DNA from: Sphagnum magellanicum
Lineage: Eukaryota; Streptophyta; Sphagnopsida; Sphagnales; Sphagnaceae
Assembly: GCA_021904315.1 (NCBI GenBank)
Contig: CM038923.1
Span: 372,001 to 436,000, forward strand
Length of the DNA: 64,000 bases
Reading direction: 5' to 3'
Below, piece by piece: positions 12,060-23,712 of this stretch (its first letter is position 1; each line of letters opens with the position of its first letter). Position numbers and translations under genes: made by a program. A model generated the notes under the pieces. It was not told the origin of the DNA, made no database searches, and was given only the letters and a program-made list of their open reading frames with translations.

Positions 12060-13110
12060 TGCACTCACTTCCGTTGCTAGACCTTTAGGAGTGCTACTTG
12101 TTGTCAAGAGCTTCAACATGGTGGCAGCTGGAGCGCGAAAGCAAGAGGAGCTAGGTATTTTAGGAGTGCTGCTCGTCATTAGGAGCTTCAACATGGTGGC
12201 AACAAGAACACAAAAGCAATAGGAGCTAAAGTGGGAGCTTGAAGGTAAGCTCCCTTCTCCTCCTCCTCTCTTTTTCTTTTTTTGTCTTTGTTGCAAAGAA
12301 GATGACAATGGCATCATCATCCTTCTCTTTTCTTGCATTGCAGGTGCAAAAAATGATGACGAACAGCTATCATTTTTTTGTGGTCTTACTGTGCACATCA
12401 CAACAACTTTGGGTTGTAGGCGAGAAAAAATGACAACAAGCAACATAGTTGTTTGTCGTCGTTCTGCTATGGGTTGCAGGTATTTTTGCAAGTGTGAGAG
12501 AATGACAACGAGCAACTGCACTACTTGTCGTCATCCAATTTTTTAAATTTTTTTATAGTTGTGAATGAAAATGATGAGCACAGCCTCATCATCCTTTCCA
12601 AGCTCTGAGGCAAGCATAATTAACAACGATGAACAACAATGCTATTCATCGTTGATCTAATTCTTTTCCAAAAGAAAGAACAATAATGAACAATCGCATT
12701 GTTCATATTCATCCTTTTTTTTTGTTTTTTTTGTAGCTATGAAGGATGATGGCACTCGTCATCCTCTTGAAACTCTAAGGCAAATACAAGTAATGATGAC
12801 AAGTAGCACTGTTGTTCGTTGTTGTAGTTCTTTTGAAGAGAAAAAACAACGACGAGTAGGTGCACTGCTCGTCATCATTTTTTATTTTTATTTTTGCAGC
12901 TATGAAGGAGGACAACAAGCTATGCTCGTCATCCTTTTCAAGTTCAAAAACTTACATAGGTAATAATGACGAGCAACGCACCTGCTCATCGTCATTTTAA
13001 TTTTTTTCCAAAAGAAAGAATGATGAAGAGCAACCATGCTGCTCATCATCATCTTTTTTTTTTTTTTTTCTTGCAATTGTGGAGCAAGACGACAAGTGCA
13101 ACTCGTTGTC
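12060..13110 (+). repeat. Degenerate tandem repeats in the 5' part of the older transposon
   Basis: At 12085-12230 a unit of about 75 bp with 'aggagcttcaacatggtgg' appears twice or more. From 12270 to 13110 units of about 90-110 bp recur, each carrying a short inverted pair such as 'gacgagcaac' ... 'gctcatcgtcat' followed by a T-run and 'tgcagctatgaagga'. The long ORFs here (for example 12006-12521 on the minus strand) are by-products of repetition. The equivalent position in the 37-kb element carries an unrelated minisatellite (37434-37870). Confidence 0.6.
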
Positions 13111-13346
13111 TTTTTCAAGTTCTAGGGCAGGGCGCCCAATAACAATGATGAGCAATGTTGCTATTCAATATTGTTCTAGTTGTTTCCAAGGTAAGAAACA
13201 TGGGCACTCATCTCATGTTGAACAACAAGCGTTTATTGTTATCAATTTTTTTTCACTTGCTTCCTACAAGCTCCTAATGGTCCTTTGCTTTGCATCTGCA
13301 CAATTGGTGAAAGAGTGGAAGATGAACTAGGAATTAAAATAATGTT

Positions 13347-15112
13347 ATGTTGTTTGTGTTTTTGTTAAATGCAAACTTGGAGGAAAGCAATGAATGTTGG
13401 AATAATCAACAAGTTTTAGCAGATGTTGTAGATGGCATGGGAAATGTCATGAATGACAAACATTTAGAGGCTACGGTGATGAGACAACAAATGAGTGTTG
13501 AGAATGTGGTTCCATTGGTTGCAAGTGAGATTGTTGAAGAGGAAGAAGTGTAAGTGAGTGAAGATGTTGGGGAAACATCTAAAGGAAATGTTGATCAAGT
13601 TGAGATGGATTTGGAAAGAACTATCTTAATGATAGAGGACTAAGAAAATGTAGTTCTTGCTGTTCCATTTTTGGAGCAAGAAAATGCAAATGAAGATGTT
13701 GAACCCCATGCACATATTGATGGAGGTGACATAGCCATTGAACTTCACTTATTATAATTATTACCCCACCCATCGTCTCAAGTGGAAAGGATGGATGGGG
13801 TTTTTTTTGTCAAATTTGTGATTACAATACTTTTTTCAATTATGGTCCTTAAACCTTTACATGCCCCACCTTCCTTCTCCATGTGAGGTGGGTGGGGCAT
13901 TTTTTTTGGTTTAAGTTTATAGGAAATACCTTTAGGTTTTGTAGGTGATATTTTTATTTTTAGGGTTTTTTTTCATTTTATGCAAATTTCAATACTAAAG
14001 TTTAACAATACCCTCATCTTGTGTTTTTGTTCTTTTATCTCTTTGTGTAATACCCTCATCTAGTGTTTTACTTTTTCTTTTTTTGTGCCATACCCTAATC
14101 TTGTGTTATAATATTTTCTCTATATATGCAATACTTTCATTGTTTTGAGGATAATCTTCATGCAGAATATTAAATTTCACATTAGGTTTTTTGTTTTTTG
14201 TTTTTTTTAAATTTTGGATGTGGTTGCGCCCCCCCGCCCCCCTTCGATTGCCATAGAAAGTGTCCATTGGGCAAAGGATGGGCCCAAATTTTCTTATAGG
14301 GTTGATGGGTGTGATGCATCCTATATGGCCAAATATAATTTGGTGCAACATTTGTGGGTGCATCACAATGTTACCATGGATTTGGGCAAGCCCAAACACC
14401 CATTTATTTTGGAGCAAGGCCCAAGGGTTCAAGATCATGCGGCAATGAATGCATTGGTCTTGATCAACCTTTTGGCCCGGTTTTGTCACAATGAGCAAAA
14501 GGCTATTGCTAGGGCCAAGAGGCATGCATTCCTGAAATGGGATAAGCTCTAAGTTGATTTGCAATACACACTTGAATTGCCTAAGCCTGCACTTGTGATG
14601 CTAACTTCTAGCCACATTCTTTAACCTTTTGGCATGACTACATGGGGTGTGGGGGCCATGCCTTTCAATGTGCAGGCTAAGCTAGAGTGCGATGAGGACC
14701 TTGCACTTGTGATTTGAATGACTCAAGCCGGGTTTGCAAAGGCATTCAAGGGCAGTTGGATGGAGCACGATTAGAAGTCTACATTAAATAAAATAGTGTA
14801 GCATAAAAAGATTAGCCTCCTTACACAATACCATGATTTAGAAATGATTCATGGTTAGTAAGTTTCCAACAATGCCATATTGAATTTTATTTGAATTCTA
14901 GGTTTTTGAATTCATATGCAATATTTATTGTATTGTGTTGTTTGTTTTAGGGTTCAAGGCACCACCAAGGAGGTGTTTGTGACTGATGTTATGGATGTAG
15001 CACTAGCCAATTGCGAGATTTTTACCCAATAACATGCCGATGATGCAGAGGTTTCATCAATGCAGTATAGGAGGGCCAATGGGATCCCATCCCCCTTCGG
15101 TAATGATACAAA
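13347..15112 (+). pseudogene. C2H2-type transposon ORF, older copy, broken
   Basis: The acidic N-terminal part (13347-13640, stops present) is followed by a zinc-finger exon from about 14214. That exon aligns with the ORF at 38518-39187 through HWAKDGPKFSYRVDGC, MAKYNLVQHLWVHH, DHAAMNALVL, ARAKRHAFLKWDKL, TTWGVGAMPFN and CDEDLALVI; the next exon (14951 on) begins VQGTTKEVFVTDV. Damage: the first zinc-ligand Cys has become Tyr, several in-frame stops follow 14551, and the donor after MIHG has lost its GT (tagtaag). Both copies share the downstream intron position, so this was a spliced gene in the ancestor. Function is unknown; the finger suggests DNA binding. Confidence 0.65.
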
Positions 15113-15249
15113 TAGCCCATAATTTATCCTAGTTTTGATTAGGGTGTTGTTTTGGTCTTTAGGATTTAGGGTAAAAATTTATCTTTGAAGCAACCACATA
15201 TTTATTGGTATGACATGTTCCCCATTTGTGGGATAGTTCTTGGTTTGCA

Positions 15250-16250
15250 TGCATTATACATCATGGTTCTATAATAGAAACTTCACTTGTTACATGATGG
15301 TATTAGCACTTTGTGTAACAATATGCATAGCTTAAGTTCTTCATTTGATTCACAAGTAGTGCATTTTTTTTTTTAGTCCAATAAAAGTTGCCAAATACTG
15401 TTGTTTCATAATTGCTAATCTAATCATGTGTAATTTTGGATTCCAGTAGTTTTTTTGAACACTTGGTTCACAAGTAGCATGATGGCAAAAACTAGTTGTA
15501 CTCTAGTAGTTGGAAGTATATTGCAGTGATCAAGCCTACTGTGAGAGAGGTTATAACAATGTCTTACAAGTAGGTCAAGTCCCTTAGAGTCTCACAATTG
15601 CTATTTTAATATCTACATTAGGATTCAAATAGTTCAACACTTGTTTGGGGGTCTTTGTACTTGATGGTATGACATTACTTGTGCACTTGTAATTATAGTA
15701 GATGATTCTATAATGAAGTAGGTAATTAGACCCTCTCCTTGTTTGTTACTTGCCACTTGCACTACATATACATGTTCAAGTGGTCCAAGTGGCCAACCAC
15801 ATTGTAGGACATTGAATTGCATTTCTAGTTGTGAATCAAGTATTGCACTAGTTCAAGTAGATCAAATTACTTGAATCTACTTCTTTTTACTTGTAAACCC
15901 TTGAAATCCTTATTTTTTGCTGTTACTTGTGCATACTTGTTAAATTGTTCAAATACTTGTTTACTTGAACTTGTACTTTGCAAGTACTTATCTAATATGT
16001 CCAAGTGTCTAACCACATTACAAGATATTTTTTCTACATACTTTGAACTACAAGTAGCAAGGTAATTCAAAGTAACAAGTAGCAGTACTTTAATGTACAA
16101 TGAATATGCAATAGATTAAAATGGCAAGTGATGACTTGAACATACTTGTTAACTTGTAGGTCATAGAATTTTTTACTTGTGGTTTTACTTTATACTTGTG
16201 CACATGTACTTGTTAAATATTTTTTAAATTAACACTTGTTTGAAGAAGTA
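15250..16250 (+). repeat. Block densely strewn with the word ACTTGT
   Basis: The hexamer ACTTGT and near forms (TACTTGTT, CAAGTAG) occur dozens of times at irregular spacing, sometimes back to back as inverted pairs (cttgaacttgtactttgcaagtac near 15965). There is no fixed period, so this is not an ordinary satellite. The same word occurs in the opposite orientation at 19.5-20.1 kb. Confidence 0.5.
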
Positions 16251-17580
16251 AAATTTAATAAAGTTTCCTTAGACATGTACAATTAGATCAAATAACAACT
16301 TTGAAGGATAACTATATGAATTGTACAAAATTGGTATGAGATCATTAGTTCAACCAAAGTTTAATGTTCATTTATTATTTTATTTTTTTATAGTAGGGCC
16401 CATTGATGGTGTCAAATAGGACGACATTGTGACTGAAGTCCCAAACATTTTGGTTGAGGTGGGTTGCAAGGAGCAAGCACAAATTAAATGCCAATTGCAT
16501 TACAAAGGAACCATAACCTACAATTGAAGTTTCTGCAACTAATTTTATCAAGATAGTTAAGTTGTTGACAAGAATGAGCCCAACACACTCAACATGGTGC
16601 CTCCTATCCTAGAAAGTGGACTACAAGAGTGTTAGGCCTTGAAAGGAACAATAGAGCATGACTCATTCCATAACTTCAAACTTGAATTAAAAATTTGGAA
16701 AAATATATAGTGTAATTAAAATAATTATTTTACTGATTTTAATTTCATGAATTGTTGTATAATAATATTATCTTAAATTTTTTTGTGATTAATCAAATAT
16801 TTTATAGTAATTTTATAGTAATTATGAAAATTAATGTTATGTTTAACAAATTATTGTATTTATAATTAATAATTACCAAGAGAAAAAAATTGCTTGACCT
16901 ATAATAATTTTTACAACAATAAATGTTATTATACATTAAGTAATGTAATTAATTGAATAATAATTTTTAAAAAATTCATGTAAGAATTTACTTTCTAATA
17001 ACAATTGTTAATTCATTATTTATAATTCTAAAATAAATATTTAAAATATTTAATTTCAAATTATAGTCATTAAATTAGTTTCAGATTAATTATATTATAT
17101 ATAATTCGATCAGATTTTTTAAAATAATAAAATATTTTTTTAAAAATTATTATTTATGAGTTATGTATTAATAACTTATGAATAACTAGATAGCTAATTT
17201 GTTAAATATTAAGAAGGTACTACTTATTTAAGTAATTAATAATGAATACTAAATATTTATAGCGTATAGTTTATAATTTAAATATATGTAAATTTCATCA
17301 TTATTAAGTAAATGATTATCTAATTATCTAGTACTTGAATTATTTTAAAATCTAAAAACTAAGAAAGTAAGGCATGAAGAAAGTTTTGGAATTACAACTT
17401 AGTTTGTAAGGAAGTTGTAACTTCAAAACTTACCCCATATTGTTTGTTCTTCATTCCTATTTTGAACATTATATAAACAAAGGGGGTGTGCATATCCAAT
17501 TTCACACTAAAAAATTTGTGCACATGGGATGAACTAATCAAAGGGTTTAACGCAAAACAAAAAAACAAATAATGCATAAT
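16251..17580. other. Very AT-rich stretch without recognisable genes
   Basis: From about 16690 to 17350 the sequence is almost only A and T, with no coding potential. 16380-16660 resembles spent coding sequence on the plus strand but has many stops and no recognisable motif. Confidence 0.5.
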
Positions 17581-17586
17581 TCTAAA

Positions 17587-17815
17587 GTACTTACTTCCCC
17601 AACCTACTTATCTATCTAGCTAAGTAGGTACCTAGTTTGACCTACCCATCTAGGTCGACCTATGTACCTACCTACCTACCTACCTAAGTACCTACCTATA
17701 TGAGTAGGTATTTAACTTAGGAAAGTAGAACTTACCTACTTACTTTTTTTCCTAAGTAGGTAGGTACGTAAGGATTGTAAGCACCTATTTATGTACCTAT
17801 CGAGGTACCTACTAA
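17587..17815. repeat. CTAC/GTAG tetranucleotide repeat arranged as an inverted pair
   Basis: The left part is (CTAC)n-like (tacctacctacctacctaag) and the right part carries the complementary form (cctaagtaggtaggtacgta). The DNA could fold into a hairpin of imperfect CTAC/GTAG arms. A related GTAG-rich array lies at 43.47-43.86 kb inside the complete transposon. Confidence 0.7.
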
Positions 17816-17829
17816 CCTTTTTTTTTTAA

Positions 17830-18215
17830 ATGCCACATGGCATATTTACATTGGGCCACATGTCATAATATAATATCATCCAAGTATTTGAATTGAATGT
17901 CTTAGATTATTTCAAAATAATAATAATAATATTTTAAATAATCATATATTAAAACATGTGGCAGCACATGATTTGCCTTCAATTGTGACCAAAATAGTTT
18001 CATCTTAGTCGCATGTGACAATAGTATACAATGGAGTCAAAGGATGAAATGTATTTGTTGACTTTTTATTTCATACAATACCTTTTGTCATTTGCAACTA
18101 ATTTATCACATGCGACTTATTTTAGGCAACTAAAAGGATTTTAGTTACAAAATGTTTATTGTGACTAAAATTTAGTCGCAAAAAGTAGTTGAAAATACAT
18201 GTTTTTCTTTTAGTG
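17830..18215. mobile_element. Right end of a CACTA-like element inserted in a transposase pseudogene
   Basis: The sequence ends ...TTTTTCTTTTAGTG at 18215, the mirror of the CACTAAAAGAAAAA terminus typical of CACTA/EnSpm elements. It is preceded by subterminal inverted words (gactaaaatttagtcgc at 18162-18178; agtcgcatgtgac near 18008). It interrupts the transposase reading frame exactly after GARAI. I could not find a left end with the matching 3-bp duplication; the CACTA at 17505 has a different flank. Confidence 0.4.
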
Positions 18216-18455
18216 AATAGCTCTAGCTCCTTCATGAACACCCTTCCCACAGCTTGACCCAAAGTAGAACCACACCATGTGACATCCATGGGGTAAAACA
18301 TCACTCCACGTTTTTGCTTGGTACCTAAACATACCAAAAACTAAGAATTAGGGTTTAGAAAATGTTACAAAATAAAACCATGATATTTGATAACCCATAA
18401 AGAAAGTAGAGTACCTAGAAACATGATAACACTTTACATGATTTGAATTGGGTTA

Positions 18456-18625
18456 CGCACCCATCAAACCAAACAAGGTGTCCATTTGGGCAAATATCTC
18501 TAGAAGTCAATTGTGCCCAATGTAATTCAAAACAATGTTGCACACCCATTATACCAAACAAGATGTTCATTTGGGCAAATACCTCTAGAGGTCAATTGTG
18601 CCCAATGTAATTCAAAATAGTGTTG
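18456..18625 (-). repeat. 85-bp tandem duplication inside the transposase pseudogene
   Basis: Two units share 'catttgggcaaat', 'gtcaattgtgcccaatgtaa' and 'accaaacaag'; corresponding bases lie at 18481 and 18566, so the period is 85. Because 85 is not a multiple of three, the duplication breaks the frame and yields the block ELHWAQLTSR...CPN twice. Confidence 0.85.
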
Positions 18626-19479
18626 GACAAAGAGCATATCATGCTCATTGTCATCATACATGTAATAATGATATTTAATCCAGCTTCTTTTGGGTAGATG
18701 TGGGATTGGCCAAGTATGTGGGATTCCAAAATTGTTATTTAAAAAGAATGCCAATGCATTTCTTGGACTTCAAATTATAGTCTTGGAATGAATAGTTCTC
18801 TGCAAAATCCATAGCTAATAAAATAGATGCAGGTGAAAATGTGTCTAAACGGACATTATATTGTTCCTCTTGGAATTTGGACACATAATTGTGCATCACA
18901 AAAAATTTCAACTTTGGCCTCAAATAATCCAAGAACTCTCTTGTTATTGTCTCTTTATACTGTAACCGTAAGTTTTGTTGGGATTTCTAGCCCACGTTTT
19001 ACCCTGAATAACCAACTCATAACACTTCCACTGCATATAGTGAGCAAAATGTTTGTTCTCTTCAGTAGGGCATGTCTAGAGCATATCTACACCACAATTT
19101 AGGCACTCACCTTTTGGACAACACGTATTATGCCATACAAAATCCTCCATTGAACATAAGCTTGAAGTCCACATGTTAGTGAGTCCGGAGAATTATATTC
19201 ATTCAACAATGTAGTGCCATGGAGTCTCAGAGTAGTAGATATCATGGTTGCAATTACACATTCTACCATGAATTCCTTTTGAGGTTGTTTGCATAGTGTT
19301 GATTCCACCATTTCTATATGATACTTGCATGCGCATGTGGTGCACATAGTAGGGCTTTAGCTTTTCAAAAGCTTGAAGCCCAACCTTACACTTTACATGA
19401 ACTTTCATGAACCATGTGTAGAAGTCTAGTTGCAAAATGCCAAGTTCCAAAATAAATGTAGCTTTAATGGAACTTATAA

Positions 19480-20110
19480 AACAATTGACATCTAAACCCT
19501 ACAAGTATACATTAGTGGCAAAATCAAATATTAACAAGTAATGCATTATACTAGACAACTAGAACAAGTAGAATAAAACTTTAAACAAGTAGGCAAATAA
19601 CCCTACAAGCAAAAACAAGTAAATAATTTGAAAGTAGTGAATAGACCACATTCATGCCAAGTAGCCACTAAAACTAGCAATAGTTACTCAAGTAGGCAAC
19701 TAACTCCATAACCTACAACAAGTACATATAGTCCTTAACCAAGTAGGTAATAACTCCCAACCTAGATAATAAGTAAACAAACATGCATGTAAATAGACAA
19801 CAATCCATCTCCAAAGTACCCAATTTAAACCAAAACTTGGTTTCAAGTAGGCAAGTAACTTCACAACTTCAACAAGTACATAGCCATGCATGGTAGAGAT
19901 AAACCCTTTACTAAAGTACCCCTTCCAAGCCAATAGTTGGTGAAGTAGGCAAGTAACTCCAAGATTTGTCGCAAGTACATAATCATGCATCCATCCAAGT
20001 AAAAACACTAAATAATGAAATAACAAATTAATAATGAAGTAGGCAAGTATTAACTCCTTACTAGATCCTAACCCACAATAAGACTACAATCATGCATAAG
20101 TGGAAAAAAA
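19480..20110 (-). repeat. Block strewn with ACAAGTA/AAGTAGGCAAGTA words
   Basis: The words 'caagtag', 'acaagta' and 'agtaggcaagtaactcc' recur irregularly (about every 20-60 bases). This is the reverse complement of the ACTTGT word of 15.25-16.25 kb. It interrupts the transposase pseudogene between its N-terminal and central blocks, so it may be an inserted or expanded intron segment. Confidence 0.45.
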
Positions 20111-21010
20111 TAAGGAAACAAAACACCAAGATCAAAAAAATTCAAAAGTAGTAAATTTGAACACAAGCACAACAACAAAAGAAAATTTCCTATTTTAAAC
20201 TTCCTCAGAAGATGAAACTGGGAATCACAACTACTACATAAACTTACCTACATGAATAGAAATGGCAACCAAAATTACAAACTAATCATTGTACTTGTAT
20301 GTTTAGAATCAAGCAGCACAAAGTTTTAACAAATGTACCTGAGATTCTTGCAAGTAATGTGTTGGGTGTTGTTCAAACACCTTGGCACTCATGTGCCTTC
20401 ACTCCACATCCTTTTGTATCGATGACACTATTGTATTTATTTCCCACCATTTAAAAACCTCTTGATGATCTCCTTCACTTATCATGTCACAACGACATTT
20501 CTTGGGTAATTTGCCCCCACAAATTTTCTCATGTTTCATCAACATGCACATGACGTTCCAATGCTTTTCAAATCATGTACCTTGAGGCACCAATGGCATT
20601 GGCAATATGAATTTGACTTGTGTTTTGGGCATTTCACACCATTACTATTATTAGTACATTTTTATATTGGGAATTTTGACCCTACCTTGCAGATGTTTAA
20701 TGTAGCATATGCCTCTCCCATGCTTTTAAACCTTGTAATGCTTTCTTTAACCCCTTGCTAAATCTAATGTGTTTGGGCAAAAATGCCCTCACAATTTTAT
20801 GTTCCATAATTCTTTGCACAATGTTTCTTTTATTTTCATCATTGAACTTTCGTAAAGTAATATCCAAGTTTGCCACAAATTTGTTGGTAGTTGCTCCACA
20901 TTTTCTCCATTTAGGGAAGCCACTGTCATAACTTTTCTTTGTTGCATCATGTCCAATATCATCAGCTACTAATTTTGACCGTTGTTATTCTCTTAAAACC
21001 CTTTGGTATT

Positions 21011-22881
21011 CTCATTTTTTTTGTAACCTATGATTTTCAAAGTAGAGCAATAGGTTAGAATAAATCAAAGAAGACATAAATTATGCCTTCTCAAAAGGTT
21101 AATAAAGATTCATATAGAGAAAAGAGGTACTCTATAAATACAAGCTACTTATATCTTCTACAACATTGTTGAACATTTGATAACATGTAACATGGATTTA
21201 GAAGTGGTTTTTAAATCAATAAAGGAGAAGATAATTTGTAACTATGTGTAATTAGATTTGAAATCTTGACAAGTTGGAGATTTTTCATACTTTATATCTT
21301 TTGGCATTTTATGGAGCTTTTGCCATGAGACAAAAAGATCATGGAGCTTCAAGTTCACCCTATGATATCATCCCACAAGGAAACAACCATTTTATGGAGA
21401 GCATATTTCTTGTTAACTTAGGGTGTAATTTTGACATTAAATCAACCAAGCCAAAGTAGTAATGGTTAAAAGGAAACTAAAGAGTGGACAAAGTAGCGAT
21501 ATGTAGAAAGTTATTACACTCCTTAACTAGGATATGATCACTCCTTTATTAGCTTGTTTCTTAGTAGGGAGACTACATCAAGTCTTGTGGAAGGCCAAAT
21601 TCCCATTCAATAATCCCAAACAATGAAATGAAGTGAGAAATTATATGTAACGAACACCAAACCTGTTTTGGATGGCATCTTCTTGTGCTTGTTTTACTAT
21701 TGCAATTTCGTTTTTGTGAACAATAGATGACTTATTGCACTTAGCCCTATTATTGCCTATTTGCAATAATTATGAACACATTAAAATTGGTACTTGTGAA
21801 ACCTTGAGAATCCACCAATCATTTTCTTGTAGCAAAAAAATCCAAGAAATAAAGCTTTGAAAAATGTTGTGTACATGAGTAGAAAAACTTCTCTCCACTT
21901 GTTTACAAAAAATGAACAAATGTTGCTTACTCAATTGAAAAAAACAATAAGGATTCAAGAGTACTTTGCAAACCTTAATATTTTACAAGATTTTTCCCAA
22001 GAATGTGTAATTGAAGGAACTCAAGGTCACAATGTGGATACAAAGGTTGTGGAGGAGAGTCCATGAAACTTTGCATTTGAAGGAACTCAAAGTACTGGTA
22101 TGAAAATTATCCAAGCTTCACTAATGTGCAATATGTTGAAGTACCTTGGGTGGATGATGCAAACTATAACAATCAATTTAATTGTGTTATTGATGTTCAA
22201 CAATGTCTCCCATAGTCAAGTAACAAGGCCTCACCTTGGAAGGTGTTTTTTCACTCTAATAGCATGTAGAATCCACAAACATAATTATAATTTGATAAAC
22301 AAATATCAGTCCCCAACATTTTCAAAATTTTGACTAATCGTTCCAAGTCTGTTCATGAATCATGAGTAGCTTTGCTCCACCTAACACCAAGCAAGCTTCT
22401 CACGGTAGTAAACTTAGCCCTTGGTTGGAAACTATGTCTAAATCCAATTGTAAATGGAGCCCTAATTTCTCTTCCAACTCTAAGATGAAAGGTGAGGTTT
22501 CTTTGTTTTTAAATGAACTCGTCTTGGAAGGCTTAAAACTATTCTTCACACATAATTAACATCATTGTCCCCAAAAGTATCCTTAAACCTAAAATTGCAA
22601 AACATAGTTCTCAAAGTAGTAAAACCACCTTGTGTTCTAGTAACCGATCATGACTTAATAGCAAAGCAAGCCCTTTAATTTTGTCATCTAATGCACATAC
22701 TAGAGACCAAATAGTGTTAACATAACAATTTGAACAAAATTGATGTTCATTTTTCATATTCACAAATTTAGAGCACAACAATAGTGGGTAGTTCACCTGT
22801 GTGTCTTTTTTGAATTCATTAATGTAACAATAGTTGAAATGCATACAAAGGAAACAAATGCCCCTTCTCAAATTGATTAAC
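21011..22881. other. AT-rich stretch, nothing recognised
   Basis: Only short ORFs (60-106 codons) without recognisable motifs on either strand. I see no repeat boundary until the 5-bp duplication flanking the solo LTR at 22882. Confidence 0.4.
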
Positions 22882-22886
22882 CAACA

Positions 22887-23707
22887 TGTCGCAACCTCAC
22901 TTTGGCCAAGTGTGGGGGTGAAGCCCAACACTTGGAAAAGTTGGAGGTTGGGAGTCTTCCGGGACTCCCGAATGTTTAGAGCTCGACAGCAAGGCTCAAA
23001 ACACCTCGGATTGAGGAGTTCTTTGTGTCATTGGAAAGGTCTTGAAACGTAGATATCGAAAATGGCCTCGCATTGACAATTCGGACATCTGCAGCCTAAG
23101 TTATGGGCAAAAGAAAGGCCGGGAGTCAAACTGGCAGTTTGACTCCCGACCACTAAAAGTCGGGAATCGACCTCTTCCCGACATCTCCTTGAAGAGTGCG
23201 ACACGGCGTTGGAAAGCTCTCGACGAGAGCTACAACATTGATTTAGGACTTGTCCCGATCCGAGCTCGGGGCGAGGAGCTATGGCCGTTCAAAGTTCCGA
23301 GAGTCCAGCCGGGACACTTTCGAGACTCCATTTCGGGAGTCCCAACAAAATGTGCCATTCGGATGTAGCCTCCGCGACCAGCCGCAGAGAATATTATATG
23401 GGGGAAGGTGGTGGCTTCCCCCGAGTCCGGGCCGTGGTGAGTCTTGTGTGTCCAAGTGCCCGTGGCAAGTCCCAACACCCAAGGGTGTCCCGAATGCTAA
23501 ACTAACCCGTTTTGGTTGATTTTTGGATGCAGATTCACACGAGCTAAGCTAGTCCCTCTTCCTAGTCTAATCCCTGGGCTCCCAACTCGACCCTCTACCC
23601 CTTTTTAGAGTTGGAAGCCGGGAGCATGTTATCAAGTCTCAACTTTCCGCAACTTGACTTTGTGAAACCCTCAAGTGGGTTTCACCCCGTGACTTGGGAG
23701 CGCGTCA
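22887..23707 (+). mobile_element. Solo LTR, copy 1 (821 bp, target duplication CAACA)
   Basis: Starts TGTCGCAACCTCACTTTGGC and ends TTGGGAGCGCGTCA. It is flanked by the perfect duplication CAACA at 22882-22886 and 23708-23712. The second copy at 30865-31683 matches it along its whole length in the opposite orientation and has its own duplication. Much more GC-rich than its surroundings. ORFs inside it (up to 108 codons) have no protein-like motif. With only one LTR and no internal region, it is best explained by LTR-LTR recombination of an LTR retrotransposon. Confidence 0.9.
23120..23148. repeat. Perfect 29-bp palindrome in the solo LTR
   Basis: The arms CGGGAGTCAAACTG and CAGTTTGACTCCCG are separated by a single G. 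The words GGGAGTC and GACTCCC recur at least six further times in this LTR. The second LTR keeps a worn version near 31424-31453. Confidence 0.9.
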
Positions 23708-23712
23708 CAACA

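Larger units (their letters stand above)
18216..21010 (-). pseudogene. Transposase-like pseudogene of the 'DFAENY' family
   Basis: Read on the minus strand from 21010 leftwards, several frames give blocks of a transposase-like family seen in plants and animals whose superfamily I cannot name securely. In order: SYDSGFPKWRKCGATTNKFV and a long helical stretch to 20700, CRCDMISEGDHQEVFKWWEI (about 20490), CLNCGVD...CPTEE (about 19100), DFAENYSFQDYN (about 18790), YHYYMYDDNEHDMLFVQHYF (about 18650), WFDGCVTQFKSC (about 18440) and GCHMVWFYFGSSCGKGVHEG (about 18250). Many stops and frame changes, plus an 85-bp internal duplication, show it is dead. Beyond GARAI it is cut off by the CACTA-like end at 18215. 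Confidence 0.65.

Noticed and set aside
12006-12521. 171-codon minus-strand ORF, and others of similar kind in 12-13 kb
   Set aside because: It lies in degenerate tandem repeats with short inverted pairs; the peptide is repetitive and the region corresponds to the leader of a transposon.
17505-18215. A complete 711-bp CACTA MITE between CACTA at 17505 and TAGTG at 18215
   Set aside because: The termini differ soon after CACTA and the 3-bp flanks (tca, aat) do not match.
22834-23519. ORFs of 70-110 codons at 22.8-23.5 kb and their mirror images at 31.0-31.8 kb
   Set aside because: They fall within the two solo LTRs, occur in several frames at once and show no protein motif.
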